62,816 nucleotides of DNA from an uncultured Ruminococcus sp. (GCA_902777275.1 CACYTI010000028.1:1-62816); one strand, 5' to 3'. Counted from the first letter of the stretch, positions 51,148 through 60,495 are shown. Notes: generated from the letters alone by a model not told the origin. Numbers and translations: made by a program.

Positions 51148-53097
51148 ATGCAAAACTACTGTATAAAATGTATGAGAGAGCTCGAAAGCTCTCCTGTCTG
51201 CCGCTTTTGCGGCAGGGATAACAGCAAGCCGTCTCTTGCCGAGCCGTATCACCTTAAGCCCGGCACGCTTCTTTGCGGCAGGTACCTTGTGGGCGAGGCG
51301 ATAGGCGAGGGCGGCTTCGGCATTACATATATAGGACTCCACACCACCCTTTCAAAACGCGTGGCGATAAAGGAGTTTTATCCGTCGGGCGCGGCTAACC
51401 GCACAAACGCTGTTTCCGAGGAAATCATAATCACAAGAGATAAGCAGGCGTTTTTCCGAAAGGGCGTTGAGAGCTTTTTGCAGGAGGCGAAGAACATCGC
51501 CTCTTTTCCCGACGAGGACGGCATTGTAGATGTTATCGACTACTTTCAGGAAAACAACACGGCATATATAGTCATGGAATACCTTGACGGGCTTACGCTG
51601 AAGGATTATACAAATAAATACGGGCTTTTCGATTGTGAAAAATTGATTGAAATCATGCTTCCGATGATAAAGTCCCTGGGAGTTATACATTCACACGGAG
51701 TGGTTCACCGCGATATAAGCCCCGACAATATAATGTATAACAAAAACGGCAAGCTAAAGCTGATGGACTTCGGCTCGGCGCGTTATTTCACCAATGAGGA
51801 CAGGCAGATGTCCATAATCCTCAAGCAGGGCTTCGCGCCCGAGGAGCAGTATCGCGCCAACGGAAAACAGGGACCCTACACCGATATTTACGCGCTTTGC
51901 GCCACGATTTACACCTGCATAACAGGCAGAGTTCCCGAAAGCAGCCTTGACCGACTTTCGCGTGACACTTTGGTACCGCCGTCACGGTTAGGTGTTCAGA
52001 TAAAGCCTTACATGGAAAACGCGCTCATGCACGGACTTGCCGTGAGAGCTGCCGACCGCACTCCCGACGTTGATACCTTGCTGAGGGAGATGACACCTCC
52101 GCAGCCGCATACCGCGCCTAATATGCAGAATCAGCCGGTAAATCCTAATCAGAACGTTGTTCCTCCGGTCACGCCGGTTCCTTCGGGATACCCAACCTCA
52201 GACAATTCAAAATTTTACGCAAACAATCACACGCCGCTGCGCGATCAAACCGCTTGGCAGCAGCAAAACACAGGTTACGGGCAGAACCGCGCAGTTCCGA
52301 ACGGTGGACAGCGCAGCTATCCCGCTCAGAACCGCGGTCAGCAGACTTTTACCAATCAAAACCAACAGCGGAAATACACTGCCCCTAAGAAGTCGCCTCT
52401 GCCTTTGATTTTAGGAATAACTATACCGCTTACGCTTTTTATCGCGGCGGCTGTAATTCTTATTATCATATTCGCGGGCGGCATGAAAAACTCCGGCGGC
52501 AGCGCTTCCTCTTATCCGTCGGCGGTCATAAGCTTTTCGGCGGTTGAGTCTTCATCAAGAGCGGAGTCGTCAAAGAAAGAATCCTCTAAGAAGGAATCCT
52601 CGAAAAAAGAATCATCTAAAACAGAGTCATCGAAAAAAGAATCCTCAAAAACAGAGTCCTCAAAAACAGAGTCCTCAAAAACAGAGTCCTCAAAAGCGGA
52701 GTCTTCAAAAGCCGTATCGGGTTCCCTGAGCGGATTTTCGGCTGAGGACACGGCAAAATACAGCGATCAAATCATTTCTTGCATTCAGCCGAAAATCGTT
52801 GGTAAGGACGACATGGCGAAACCCGACGATAAAATTGAAATTCAAAATATATATTACGTCAGCAAAAAGGACGGCTCGTATAACCGAATTGTTTTTGTTT
52901 ATTACAACTCGACATCTATGTATTACCGTACAATTATGATCGCGCCCGAGTCCCTGACGCTCAGCGGCGGCAAGGTGAATTATGAATCAAGTTACTTTGC
53001 CGTGTATAAAGCAGGCGCAACAAAGCAGGAAGCGATCAAAAATAACTGGCTTCTCAACTCAACAACCGGCAACTTCACCACTACAACTATACTCTGA
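51148..53097 (+). CDS. Zinc-ribbon Ser/Thr protein kinase 1
   Basis: The 649-residue protein has an N-terminal zinc ribbon (CIKCMRELESSPVCRFC). The kinase domain (about 45-310) has GEGGFGITY, VAIKEFYPSG (K75), E in LQEAKNIASF, HRDISPDN (D189), DFGSARYFT (D207) and GFAPEEQY. An Asn/Gln-rich linker, one membrane helix (about 413-440), SSKKE/SSKTE repeats and an extracellular C-terminal domain follow. HRDISPDN replaces the common HRDLKPxN. Kinases of this type phosphorylate Ser/Thr in response to signals sensed outside. The repeats are 15-nt units at about 52550-52715. Substrates are unknown. Confidence 0.92.
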   Translation: MQNYCIKCMRELESSPVCRFCGRDNSKPSLAEPYHLKPGTLLCGRYLVGEAIGEGGFGITYIGLHTTLSKRVAIKEFYPSGAANRTNAVSEEIIITRDKQAFFRKGVESFLQEAKNIASFPDEDGIVDVIDYFQENNTAYIVMEYLDGLTLKDYTNKYGLFDCEKLIEIMLPMIKSLGVIHSHGVVHRDISPDNIMYNKNGKLKLMDFGSARYFTNEDRQMSIILKQGFAPEEQYRANGKQGPYTDIYALCATIYTCITGRVPESSLDRLSRDTLVPPSRLGVQIKPYMENALMHGLAVRAADRTPDVDTLLREMTPPQPHTAPNMQNQPVNPNQNVVPPVTPVPSGYPTSDNSKFYANNHTPLRDQTAWQQQNTGYGQNRAVPNGGQRSYPAQNRGQQTFTNQNQQRKYTAPKKSPLPLILGITIPLTLFIAAAVILIIIFAGGMKNSGGSASSYPSAVISFSAVESSSRAESSKKESSKKESSKKESSKTESSKKESSKTESSKTESSKTESSKAESSKAVSGSLSGFSAEDTAKYSDQIISCIQPKIVGKDDMAKPDDKIEIQNIYYVSKKDGSYNRIVFVYYNSTSMYYRTIMIAPESLTLSGGKVNYESSYFAVYKAGATKQEAIKNNWLLNSTTGNFTTTTIL

Positions 53098-53197
53098 GAA
53101 AACGCCTTTAATCTAAAGGGAACCTCTAAAAATTCCCTAAATTATCGTTATAAGCTTGCGGCGGTTTCTCTCACGATGATTTAACGGGTTAATTTCT

Positions 53198-54928
53198 ATG
53201 CAAAAATATTGTTTTAATTGTATGCAGCCTCTTGGCAAAGCTTCATATTGCGAACACTGCGGAGTTGATAACGCCGCGTTTTCCGCTGCTAAGCCATATC
53301 ACCTTACTCCCGGTACCGTGCTCTTCGGACGGTATGTCGTCGGCAAAGTGCTCGGCGAGGGTGGCTTCGGCATAACTTATATAGGCATTGACCAAAAGCT
53401 TTCAAAGCGTGTAGCTGTGAAGGAGTATTATCCGTCGGGAACAGCGCGCCGCGACAATTCGGGTTCGCCCGACGTGACCGTTTCATCCGATATGATGAAA
53501 TGGTTTGAAAAGGGCGTTGAACGTTTCCTTTTTGAGGCAAAGAGCGCGGCGGCGTTTTCGGACGAGGACGGGATAGTAAACGTTCAGGACTACTTCCGCC
53601 AAAACAAAACTGCCTATATAGTGATGGATTATCTCAACGGAGAAAATCTTAAGGAATATGTAAAAAATAACGGCGCCATGCCGTTCGATGTGATTATCAG
53701 GCTAATGGTGCCTGTGATCAGGGCGCTTAAGGATATGCACGCAAAGGGCATAATCCACCGCGACATAAGCCCCGACAACATTATGCTGACAAAGAAGGGC
53801 ACGCTAAAGCTTACCGACTTCGGCTCGGCAAAATACTACACAAGCGACGAGCGGCAAAAGGCGATAATTCTCAAGCCCGGCTACGCGCCCGAGGAGCAGT
53901 ACCGCAGCAACAGCGAGCAGGGTCCGTTCACCGACGTTTACGCGCTTTGCGCCACGATTTACACCTGTATTACGGGCAAGGTGCCTTTGGCGGGACCCGA
54001 ACGCGCCAAGAACGATACGCTGAAAACGCCCTCGCAGCTCGGAGCGGATATCCGCCCCAGTCAGGAAAAAGCGCTCATGCGAGGAATGGCGGTGCTTGCC
54101 AAGAACCGCACGCCCGACATGGACACGCTGTTCAGAGAGCTTACCGGCAGAAGCTTCCCCGTGAGTCAGCCTAAGCGGGAACCCGTCAAAAAAAAGGCGG
54201 TAAAAAAAGAACCTCCCGCAAGCCCCGACGAATATCCGGATGCGCGAAAAAATACCGAGGATATTTCAAAGCTGCCTACAAAGGGCTATAAAAAGAACTC
54301 CGCAAAAGGGCTGCGGTTTCCGGTCCCTGTAATTTTAGCGGTTGTTATTCCGACTGTGCTGGTGCTTGCGCTTGTTGTCTGCCTGGTTTTTTTCGCCGGA
54401 AAGGTTCCGAAAAAGGCGGACACTTCAAGCCTGTCACGGGTATCCGAGTCAAGTCTTAATATAAGCGAGCTGCTTTCGGGCATAGATTCCCGCCCGAGCG
54501 TTCCCCCGACCACCCAAGGAACGACGTCTGTTCCCCAAACCACATCGCCACTGAGACCCCTTACCTTGACTCAGGCGCAGACTCATGTTGACGAGCTTAA
54601 AAGCTTTTTCTTTGACAATGTTATTTACAACGACAGCGAGGCGCGTTACGGCAATACATTTCAGCTGCGCAGAATTTATTTCTGCGAGAACAATAACGAT
54701 CCCATGTCAAAGTATGTAGCCTATGTTTACCGCAACGAAAACGGCAATTACTACAGAGTGATGTATATTGACGCGTCCTGCTTTTCGATAAAGGACGGCA
54801 AGCTTGTGAGCAGCACAACGCTTATGACCCCGTGCCTTTCCGCGTCAACTCAAAGCGACGCCGTAAAAAACTGTTGGTTCCTCGAAGATACATATCGCGA
54901 TCAGTTTACAAAAACCTTTATATTATAG
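53198..54928 (+). CDS. Zinc-ribbon Ser/Thr protein kinase 2
   Basis: The 576-residue paralogue has the same order: zinc ribbon (CFNCMQPLGKASYCEHC), kinase domain with GEGGFGITYIG, VAVKEYYPSG, HRDISPDN, DFGSAKYYT and GYAPEEQY, a Lys-rich linker and a membrane helix (LAVVIPTVLVLALVVCLVFF). An extracellular domain of about 110 residues is unlike that of kinase 1 in its linker but similar in its ending (AVKNCWFLEDT versus AIKNNWLLNST). It lies 100 nt after kinase 1 with no clear terminator between; its ribosome binding site is weak. Differing external domains suggest different cues. Confidence 0.92.
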   Translation: MQKYCFNCMQPLGKASYCEHCGVDNAAFSAAKPYHLTPGTVLFGRYVVGKVLGEGGFGITYIGIDQKLSKRVAVKEYYPSGTARRDNSGSPDVTVSSDMMKWFEKGVERFLFEAKSAAAFSDEDGIVNVQDYFRQNKTAYIVMDYLNGENLKEYVKNNGAMPFDVIIRLMVPVIRALKDMHAKGIIHRDISPDNIMLTKKGTLKLTDFGSAKYYTSDERQKAIILKPGYAPEEQYRSNSEQGPFTDVYALCATIYTCITGKVPLAGPERAKNDTLKTPSQLGADIRPSQEKALMRGMAVLAKNRTPDMDTLFRELTGRSFPVSQPKREPVKKKAVKKEPPASPDEYPDARKNTEDISKLPTKGYKKNSAKGLRFPVPVILAVVIPTVLVLALVVCLVFFAGKVPKKADTSSLSRVSESSLNISELLSGIDSRPSVPPTTQGTTSVPQTTSPLRPLTLTQAQTHVDELKSFFFDNVIYNDSEARYGNTFQLRRIYFCENNNDPMSKYVAYVYRNENGNYYRVMYIDASCFSIKDGKLVSSTTLMTPCLSASTQSDAVKNCWFLEDTYRDQFTKTFIL

Positions 54929-54937
54929 GAGGATTAA

Positions 54938-56737
54938 ATGCAAGCGTATTGTTATCACTGTATGAAGCCTCTGAACGGTTCCTCGGTTTGTCCCCATTGC
55001 CATCGCAATATAATGTTTGCCGTCTCCGCGCCTTATCACCTGAAAGCGGGTACGGTTTTGGCTGACCGTTATCTTGTGGGCGAATCAATAGGTGAGGGCG
55101 GCTTCGGCATAACATATATCGGTCTTGACCAAACTCTCTCAAAGCGCGTCGCTATCAAGGAGTTTTATCCTTCGGGCGCAGCCAACCGGACAGGTGAATT
55201 ATCCGACGGAGTTGTCATTACACGCGGCAGGGAAGGCTTTTTTCAAAAGGGAGTGGAGCGCTTTCTGGTTGAAGCAAAAAGCGTGGCGGCGTTCTCGGAA
55301 GAGGACGGCATTGTGGACGTTCTTGACCATTTCAGAGCGAACAACACCGCTTACATAGTAATGGAATACCTGGACGGCGAAAACCTCAGAGATTACATCA
55401 ATCACCACGGCAGGTTCAGATCGGGCGACCTTATTTCCCTGATGATGCCTGTGATGAAATCGCTCAGAACGATACACGCCGAGGGCATTATCCACCGCGA
55501 TATCAGCCCCGACAATATTATGTTCACCAAAAACGGAAAGCTGAAGCTTATGGATTTCGGCTCGGCGCGCTACTATACAAATGAAGAGCGCCATATGTCA
55601 GTTGTTCTTAAAAAGGGCTACGCGCCCGAGGAGCAGTACGGAAGCAACACCGAACAGGGACCGTATACCGACGTTTACGCGCTGTGCGCCACGATTTACA
55701 CCTGTATAACGGGCAGAGAGCCTGCCGACAGCCTTGACCGTCTGAGATACGACAGTCTTACGCCCCCCTCAAGTTTAGGTATAAGCATATCCCCTGTGCA
55801 TGAACAGGCGCTTATGCACGGGCTTGCGGTCAGGGCAGAGAACCGCTGCCGAGATATGGATCAACTGATCAAGGAGTTTTCGGGAACCGTACCGGTGGAA
55901 AGAACCGTATCGGCAGAAATACTCTACACAGGTAACTCCGGAGGCAGCGGCTGGCAAAACAATAACAATCAGCAATACAACGGCGGAGAATATCAGGATC
56001 GGAACGGCTACGGAGATCAGCAGTACTATTATACTCAGCCGAAAAAGTCAAATTCTCCGATCGTTATAGCGATCATAATTTCCGCGGTCGCTATTTTGGC
56101 GGTGGGCGGCGTGATCGCTTATCTCCTCATTACGCGCGGCGGTTCTTCCGAAAATGATCCGTCAAGCTCGCGCGTGTCGATTTCCCGGATCTCCATACCG
56201 GACACATCATCCTCGGAAGCCGCAGAGGCGGAATCATCTGAAAGCTCCTATTCCGAGCCGTCGGAAGAAAGCAGTGAAGCTGAGAGCAGTGAAATCGAAA
56301 GCAGCTATTCCGAAAGCAAATCTACTCTGTCCGAATCGGAGATCAATCAGATAGTTACCAATCAGATAGTTCCAAGGTATGTTGCAGATGTTGACGACAA
56401 CAGGCGCATGAATGAAGTCAGAAGCGGCAGCAAATACGACTATGCCTTGTGTCCCGACAACAGGATTTGGGTCGGAACAAAAGGATCCTTCCACGATGAC
56501 AGCCAGATAAAAAGGTGGTATTTCTTTGACGAAAACCACAATCTGTATTTTGCCTATGAGCGCACGGCTGAAACCGAGCTCCGTTACTATGTGTACAACG
56601 ACGAGGTCATCAAGCTTACCGTCGGCATACATGATGTTGAAACCCAGAGAAAATATTATCAGGGAGATTCAGCGATCGACAGCTCTGTCCAACAAATCGT
56701 AAGCGATTCTTATCAGGCTTTGAGCACTATTCCCTGA
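54938..56737 (+). CDS. Zinc-ribbon Ser/Thr protein kinase 3
   Basis: The 599-residue paralogue begins with zinc ribbon CYHCMKPLNGSSVCPHC. The kinase domain has GEGGFGITYIG, VAIKEFYPSG, HRDISPDN, DFGSARYYT and GYAPEEQYGS. An Asn/Gly/Tyr-rich linker, a membrane helix (SPIVIAIIISAVAILAVGGV), an SSESS/SEPSEESSE extracellular stretch and an unrelated C-terminal domain follow. AGGAGG at 54929-54934 lies directly after the stop of kinase 2, so the two are coupled. It ends the operon; a strong hairpin follows. Catalytic residues look complete. Confidence 0.92.
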   Translation: MQAYCYHCMKPLNGSSVCPHCHRNIMFAVSAPYHLKAGTVLADRYLVGESIGEGGFGITYIGLDQTLSKRVAIKEFYPSGAANRTGELSDGVVITRGREGFFQKGVERFLVEAKSVAAFSEEDGIVDVLDHFRANNTAYIVMEYLDGENLRDYINHHGRFRSGDLISLMMPVMKSLRTIHAEGIIHRDISPDNIMFTKNGKLKLMDFGSARYYTNEERHMSVVLKKGYAPEEQYGSNTEQGPYTDVYALCATIYTCITGREPADSLDRLRYDSLTPPSSLGISISPVHEQALMHGLAVRAENRCRDMDQLIKEFSGTVPVERTVSAEILYTGNSGGSGWQNNNNQQYNGGEYQDRNGYGDQQYYYTQPKKSNSPIVIAIIISAVAILAVGGVIAYLLITRGGSSENDPSSSRVSISRISIPDTSSSEAAEAESSESSYSEPSEESSEAESSEIESSYSESKSTLSESEINQIVTNQIVPRYVADVDDNRRMNEVRSGSKYDYALCPDNRIWVGTKGSFHDDSQIKRWYFFDENHNLYFAYERTAETELRYYVYNDEVIKLTVGIHDVETQRKYYQGDSAIDSSVQQIVSDSYQALSTIP

Positions 56738-56740
56738 AAC

Positions 56741-56778
56741 AAAACCTCCGCCGTATTTTCAAGGCGGAGGTTTTAAGC
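56741..56778. terminator. Terminator of the kinase cluster
   Basis: AAAACCTCCGCC (56741-56752) pairs with GGCGGAGGTTTT (56763-56774) over a 10-nt loop. It can also serve the reverse gene at 56817. Confidence 0.85.
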
Positions 56779-56816
56779 TTTATTATAAACATTTTATGCA
56801 TTAAAAGAGGACTGTT

Positions 56817-57122
56817 TTATTGCCAAAAGCCGTTAACGGATGTGCCGATAAGCGATTTGTCGTTGGTTTGTTTATCCTTGTACTTTACAGTTACTACCGC
56901 CGTGTTGTTGTGCGCTTTGCTGTAGCTGTCGGCGAGCGAGGTAACTATAAGCGCCGCGGCGCCCGAAACTATCAGAGCCAGCAAAAGCACCAGAGCTATT
57001 GCCTTTGCCTGTGCGATCACATATTTCCTTTCGCGTTTTTCGGGGCTCGGCGCGAAGAAATCGCTTTCCTTAAAAACGCTTTCGCCTGCCGCGTACTGAG
57101 TGATGATCTTTTTTTCTTTCAT
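56817..57122 (-). CDS. Small single-pass membrane protein
   Basis: The 101-residue product has a charged N-terminus (MKEKKIITQYAAGESVFKESDFF), one strong membrane helix (AIALVLLLALIVSGAAALIV, about 42-61) and a 40-residue external tail. AAAGGAGCTG precedes the ATG. No family is recognised. It is read convergently toward the kinase cluster and could be a regulator or a substrate by location only. Confidence 0.65.
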   Translation of the reverse strand: MKEKKIITQYAAGESVFKESDFFAPSPEKRERKYVIAQAKAIALVLLLALIVSGAAALIVTSLADSYSKAHNNTAVVTVKYKDKQTNDKSLIGTSVNGFWQ

Positions 57123-57173
57123 AGTAACAGCTCCTTTCTGTTTTTGACTGTTTTACTGTATTAATTGAAATAG

Positions 57174-57205
57174 ATGGTAAAGCGCGGGAATGGTAAAGCG
57201 CGGGA
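57174..57205. repeat. Perfect 16-bp tandem duplication
   Basis: ATGGTAAAGCGCGGGA occurs twice back to back in the leader region of the reverse gene. Confidence 0.85.
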
Positions 57206-57374
57206 TAAATAAAGAAGGTTATGTTTCTTTATTTCATCTGCATTATAACACCGGTACCATGACAAAATACTGACAAATTACCGCGCAATGCAAAAATATT
57301 GCATTTTTTCAGACCTCAGGACGGCTGTTTCGAAAATTGCTCTGTTTTAGCCGGGGTAAAATTTATTATTTTGG

Positions 57375-57403
57375 TTGAATCTTTAAGAAATCTGTGGTAA
57401 AAT
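57375..57403 (+). promoter_or_regulatory. Promoter of the GH13 gene
   Basis: TTGAAT (57375-57380), 17-nt spacer, TAAAAT (57398-57403). Confidence 0.65.
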
Positions 57404-57447
57404 TATTAATAAACGCCAAAATATATGTAAAAATGGGGGCGACATAT

Positions 57448-59331
57448 ATGCCAACACCTTTTAATTCACAAGAAACCTATTACCGCTCACCGTTCGGCGC
57501 GGTCGAGCAGGACACACGCATACGGTTCAGAGCCTTGGCGCCGCGTTCTTTCCGTTCAAGGCAGGTTGACCTTTGCGTTAAATATGATTACGACAGCGGC
57601 TGGAAGTACGCAAGAATGGCGTGGTGCGGAACCTATGACGAAGAATCCGAGATTTGGGAGTGCGGTTTCACACCCTCGCGCGTCGGTCTTTACTGGTATA
57701 TGTTCCGAATGCACACACGCTACGGTATGCGCTACATAGTGCCGAGCGACCCGTATAAAATCAGCGAGGTTTTGGAGCATCCCGGCAGAAGCTGGCAGAT
57801 AACCTGCTACAAAAAGGGCTTCAAAACTCCGGAATGGCCCGAGGGCGGAGTTATGTATCAAATCTTCCCCGACCGCTTCAATTTCAGCGGGGAAGAGAAG
57901 CAGCTTAAGCGCACCGATTTCAAGCGAAATGAGGATTGGTACGCTCTTCCCGTGTGGCAGCCGAACGAGAACGGCGAGATCACAAACAGCGACTTCTTTA
58001 TGGGCGACCTCAAGGGCATAACCAAAAAGTTAGGCTATCTGAAAAAGTTAGGCGTAAGCTGTATCTATCTTAACCCGATAGTGGAGGCGTACTCGAACCA
58101 CCGCTACGACACGGGCGACTACTCGCACATCGATCCCATTCTTGGAACCGAGGACGACTTCCGCAAGCTGTGCGCCAAGGCTAAGGCGCGCGGCATCCGT
58201 ATTATAAACGACGGCGTATTCTCACATACCGGCGCCGACAGCGTTTACTTCAACCGCTCGGGACGCTACGGCGAGGGCGGCGCTTACCGCGACCGCAATT
58301 CTCCCTACTATAGCTGGTACAAATTCTACGAATGGCCGGACAATTATCACAGCTGGTGGGGCTTCTACACCCTGCCCGAGGTCATCGAGACCGACCCTGC
58401 CTTCAACGAGTATATAAACGGCAAAAACGGAATAATCCGCAAATATATGCGCATGGGCAATTCGGGCTGGCGGCTTGACGTCGCGGACGAGCTTCCCGAC
58501 GAGTTCCTTGAAAAGCTCCGCAAGTCGGTCAAGGAGGAGGACCCCGAGGCTATAATCGTCGGAGAGGTCTGGGAGGACGCCAGCAACAAGGAAAGCTACG
58601 GGGCGCGCCGCAGGTTCCTTTTGGGCGACCAGCTTGATACCGTTATGAACTACGTGTTCAGGGACGCTATTCTGAACTATTGCCGCGGACAGGACGCACA
58701 ATACACCATGGCTGCTATCATGAGCGTTGTTGAAAACTATCCCCGACCCGTTCTGCGCGTTCTTATGAATTCGCTTTCCACACACGATACCGAACGCGCT
58801 CTCACCGTTATCGCGGGCGAGCCTCTCGACGGACGCGACCGCAACTGGCAGGCAAATCAGAGATTGAGCCCCGACCAGCGCGAGCGCGGCATAAAGCTGT
58901 TCAAGGTCGCAGTCGCAATGCAGTATACGCTTCCGGGCTTCCCCTGCGTTTACTACGGTGACGAGGCAGGCATGGAGGGCTATCGCGACCCGTTCAACCG
59001 CTGCTGCTATCCGTGGGGCAGAGAGGACAGAAGACTTATCAAATGGCACCAAAGCCTCGGCGCTCTCCGCGCGAAATGCTCTGCTTTGCGCGACGGCGAA
59101 TTTATAAACGCTTTCACACGCGACAGAAGGCTCGCGTATATCCGTCAGGACAAGAGAATGTCGCTTTACTGCGCGTTCAACCTTTTGGACAGGGAAGGAG
59201 AATTTGAGCTTCCCGACGGATATTCAAAGGCGCACGTTTTAATGGGCAGCAAAATGGAAGGCAACAAGCTTTATCTAAAGCCGTTGAGCTGCGAGTTCCT
59301 GATAATCGGCACAGAGGCGCTCAATGCTTAA
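57448..59331 (+). CDS. Cytoplasmic GH13 enzyme (neopullulanase/cyclomaltodextrinase-like)
   Basis: The 627-residue protein has an N-terminal beta domain (about 10-125) as in maltogenic amylase/neopullulanase types. The catalytic barrel starts GVMYQIFPDRF, has YLNPIVEAYSNHRYDTGDY, GWRLDVADE (nucleophile Asp), GEVWED (acid/base Glu) and STHDTERAL (third Asp). A C-terminal beta domain follows. There is no signal peptide, so it acts on imported maltodextrins. ATG 57448 is supported by GGGGGCG upstream; an in-frame ATG at 57433 is the alternative. It overlaps the following phosphatase gene by 8 nt, suggesting coupled glucose-phosphate metabolism. Confidence 0.93.
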   Translation: MPTPFNSQETYYRSPFGAVEQDTRIRFRALAPRSFRSRQVDLCVKYDYDSGWKYARMAWCGTYDEESEIWECGFTPSRVGLYWYMFRMHTRYGMRYIVPSDPYKISEVLEHPGRSWQITCYKKGFKTPEWPEGGVMYQIFPDRFNFSGEEKQLKRTDFKRNEDWYALPVWQPNENGEITNSDFFMGDLKGITKKLGYLKKLGVSCIYLNPIVEAYSNHRYDTGDYSHIDPILGTEDDFRKLCAKAKARGIRIINDGVFSHTGADSVYFNRSGRYGEGGAYRDRNSPYYSWYKFYEWPDNYHSWWGFYTLPEVIETDPAFNEYINGKNGIIRKYMRMGNSGWRLDVADELPDEFLEKLRKSVKEEDPEAIIVGEVWEDASNKESYGARRRFLLGDQLDTVMNYVFRDAILNYCRGQDAQYTMAAIMSVVENYPRPVLRVLMNSLSTHDTERALTVIAGEPLDGRDRNWQANQRLSPDQRERGIKLFKVAVAMQYTLPGFPCVYYGDEAGMEGYRDPFNRCCYPWGREDRRLIKWHQSLGALRAKCSALRDGEFINAFTRDRRLAYIRQDKRMSLYCAFNLLDREGEFELPDGYSKAHVLMGSKMEGNKLYLKPLSCEFLIIGTEALNA

Positions 59332-59986
59332 AGGCGCGGTTTTTGATATGGACGGGCTGATGTTCGACACCGAGCGGCTGGTTTATGACAACTGGCAGCG
59401 CATGATGGACGAATACGGCTACCCGTATGACATAGAGTTTTTTAAACAGACCATAGGAAAAAGAAAAGCAGAGGTTCAAAATATATACCGTTCGCGTTTC
59501 GGAGATGATTTCCCGTACTGGAGCTTTGCCGACGAGGGCAAGGCGCGTTATATCGAGCAGGTGGATCGCGACGGCATCCCCGTAAAAAAGGGGCTGTATG
59601 ACATTCTTGACTTTTGCAGGGAAAACGGCGTGAAAATCGCCCTGGCTACCTCAACCTCGCGCCAAACAACGGAGTTCAATCTCCGTTCTGCCGGAGTGAG
59701 CGATTATTTCGACGCGCTTGTCTGCGGCGAGGAGGTCAAAAACGGCAAGCCTCACCCCGAGGTGTTTCTCACCGCCGCGAAAAAGTTGGGGCTTTCCCCC
59801 GAAAGCTGCGCGGCGTTTGAGGACAGCATAAGCGGAATAAAATCCGCGCACGCGGCGGGCATGATAACCGTAATGGTGCCGGATTTTTTGGATCCGACGG
59901 AGGAAATCCTGCCGATGATCTCATATCTCTGCCGCGACCTGACCGAGGCGAAGGCATATCTTACTCCGCTCCTGCATAGCATTTAA
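59324..59986 (+). CDS. HAD-family phosphatase/beta-phosphoglucomutase-like
   Basis: The 220-residue protein has FDMDGLMFDTE (nucleophile Asp, acid/base Asp), TSTSRQTTEF (Thr/Ser motif II), GKPHPEVF (Lys motif III) and FEDSISGIKSAHAAGM (motif IV). It belongs to the beta-phosphoglucomutase/phosphatase subclass of HAD enzymes. Overlap with the GH13 gene makes beta-glucose-1-phosphate or another sugar phosphate a sensible substrate, though the family is promiscuous. Confidence 0.9.
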   Translation: MLKGAVFDMDGLMFDTERLVYDNWQRMMDEYGYPYDIEFFKQTIGKRKAEVQNIYRSRFGDDFPYWSFADEGKARYIEQVDRDGIPVKKGLYDILDFCRENGVKIALATSTSRQTTEFNLRSAGVSDYFDALVCGEEVKNGKPHPEVFLTAAKKLGLSPESCAAFEDSISGIKSAHAAGMITVMVPDFLDPTEEILPMISYLCRDLTEAKAYLTPLLHSI

Positions 59987-60009
59987 AAAAACCACAAGGC
60001 GGTTGTTAT

Positions 60010-60444
60010 ATGTTCAGGGAAATCACACCCGATGACAGAGAGCTTTATTATCGGTATGTAGATATTTTTTATCACTCCGACGCGGTCGAAGCGCCCGTGC
60101 CGCGAAAAAATTACGAGGTCACGTTCAACGAGCTTATGCGCTCCTCCGATTATCTAAAATGCTATATTTTTGAGGACGGCGGCAAGCCCTGCGGCTTCGC
60201 GCTGCTGTCAAAGACGTTTTCGCAAGAGGCGGGCGGCGTGTCCGTCACTATCGAGGAAATCTATATAGACAAAGAATACCGCGGCAGGGGAATGGCGACA
60301 GGATTTTTTGAATATTTAAATAGTATAGAGGGCATTGCCCGTCTGCGGATCGAGGTTGAGGACAGCAACGAGGGAGCAAAAAGGCTTTACGAGCGAATGG
60401 GCTTCAAGCTTCTGCCTTATCTGCAAATGGTAACAGACAGATAA
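60010..60444 (+). CDS. GNAT N-acetyltransferase
   Basis: The 144-residue protein has IEEIYIDKEYRGRGMATGFFEYL, the acetyl-CoA-binding Q/RxxGxG/A motif, and a final EVEDSNEGAKRLYERMGFKLLPY typical of GNATs. Substrate unknown. It lies 23 nt after the phosphatase gene and may be read with it. A heptamer-built hairpin follows the stop. Confidence 0.9.
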   Translation: MFREITPDDRELYYRYVDIFYHSDAVEAPVPRKNYEVTFNELMRSSDYLKCYIFEDGGKPCGFALLSKTFSQEAGGVSVTIEEIYIDKEYRGRGMATGFFEYLNSIEGIARLRIEVEDSNEGAKRLYERMGFKLLPYLQMVTDR

Positions 60445-60448
60445 ATAA

Positions 60449-60495
60449 GGAATGCGGAGTGCGGAATGTTGAGTTCCGTATTCCGCATTATTTTT
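60449..60495 (+). terminator. Heptamer-built hairpin acting as terminator
   Basis: GGAATGC, GGAGTGC, GGAATGT (60449-60469) face TTCCGTA, TTCCGCA (60474-60487), then TTATTTTT. The arms are themselves 7-bp tandem repeats. Confidence 0.7.

Noticed and set aside
57174-57205. 16-bp tandem duplication as an operator pair
   Set aside because: It is a simple perfect duplication, has no dyad symmetry, and is not placed at a recognisable promoter.
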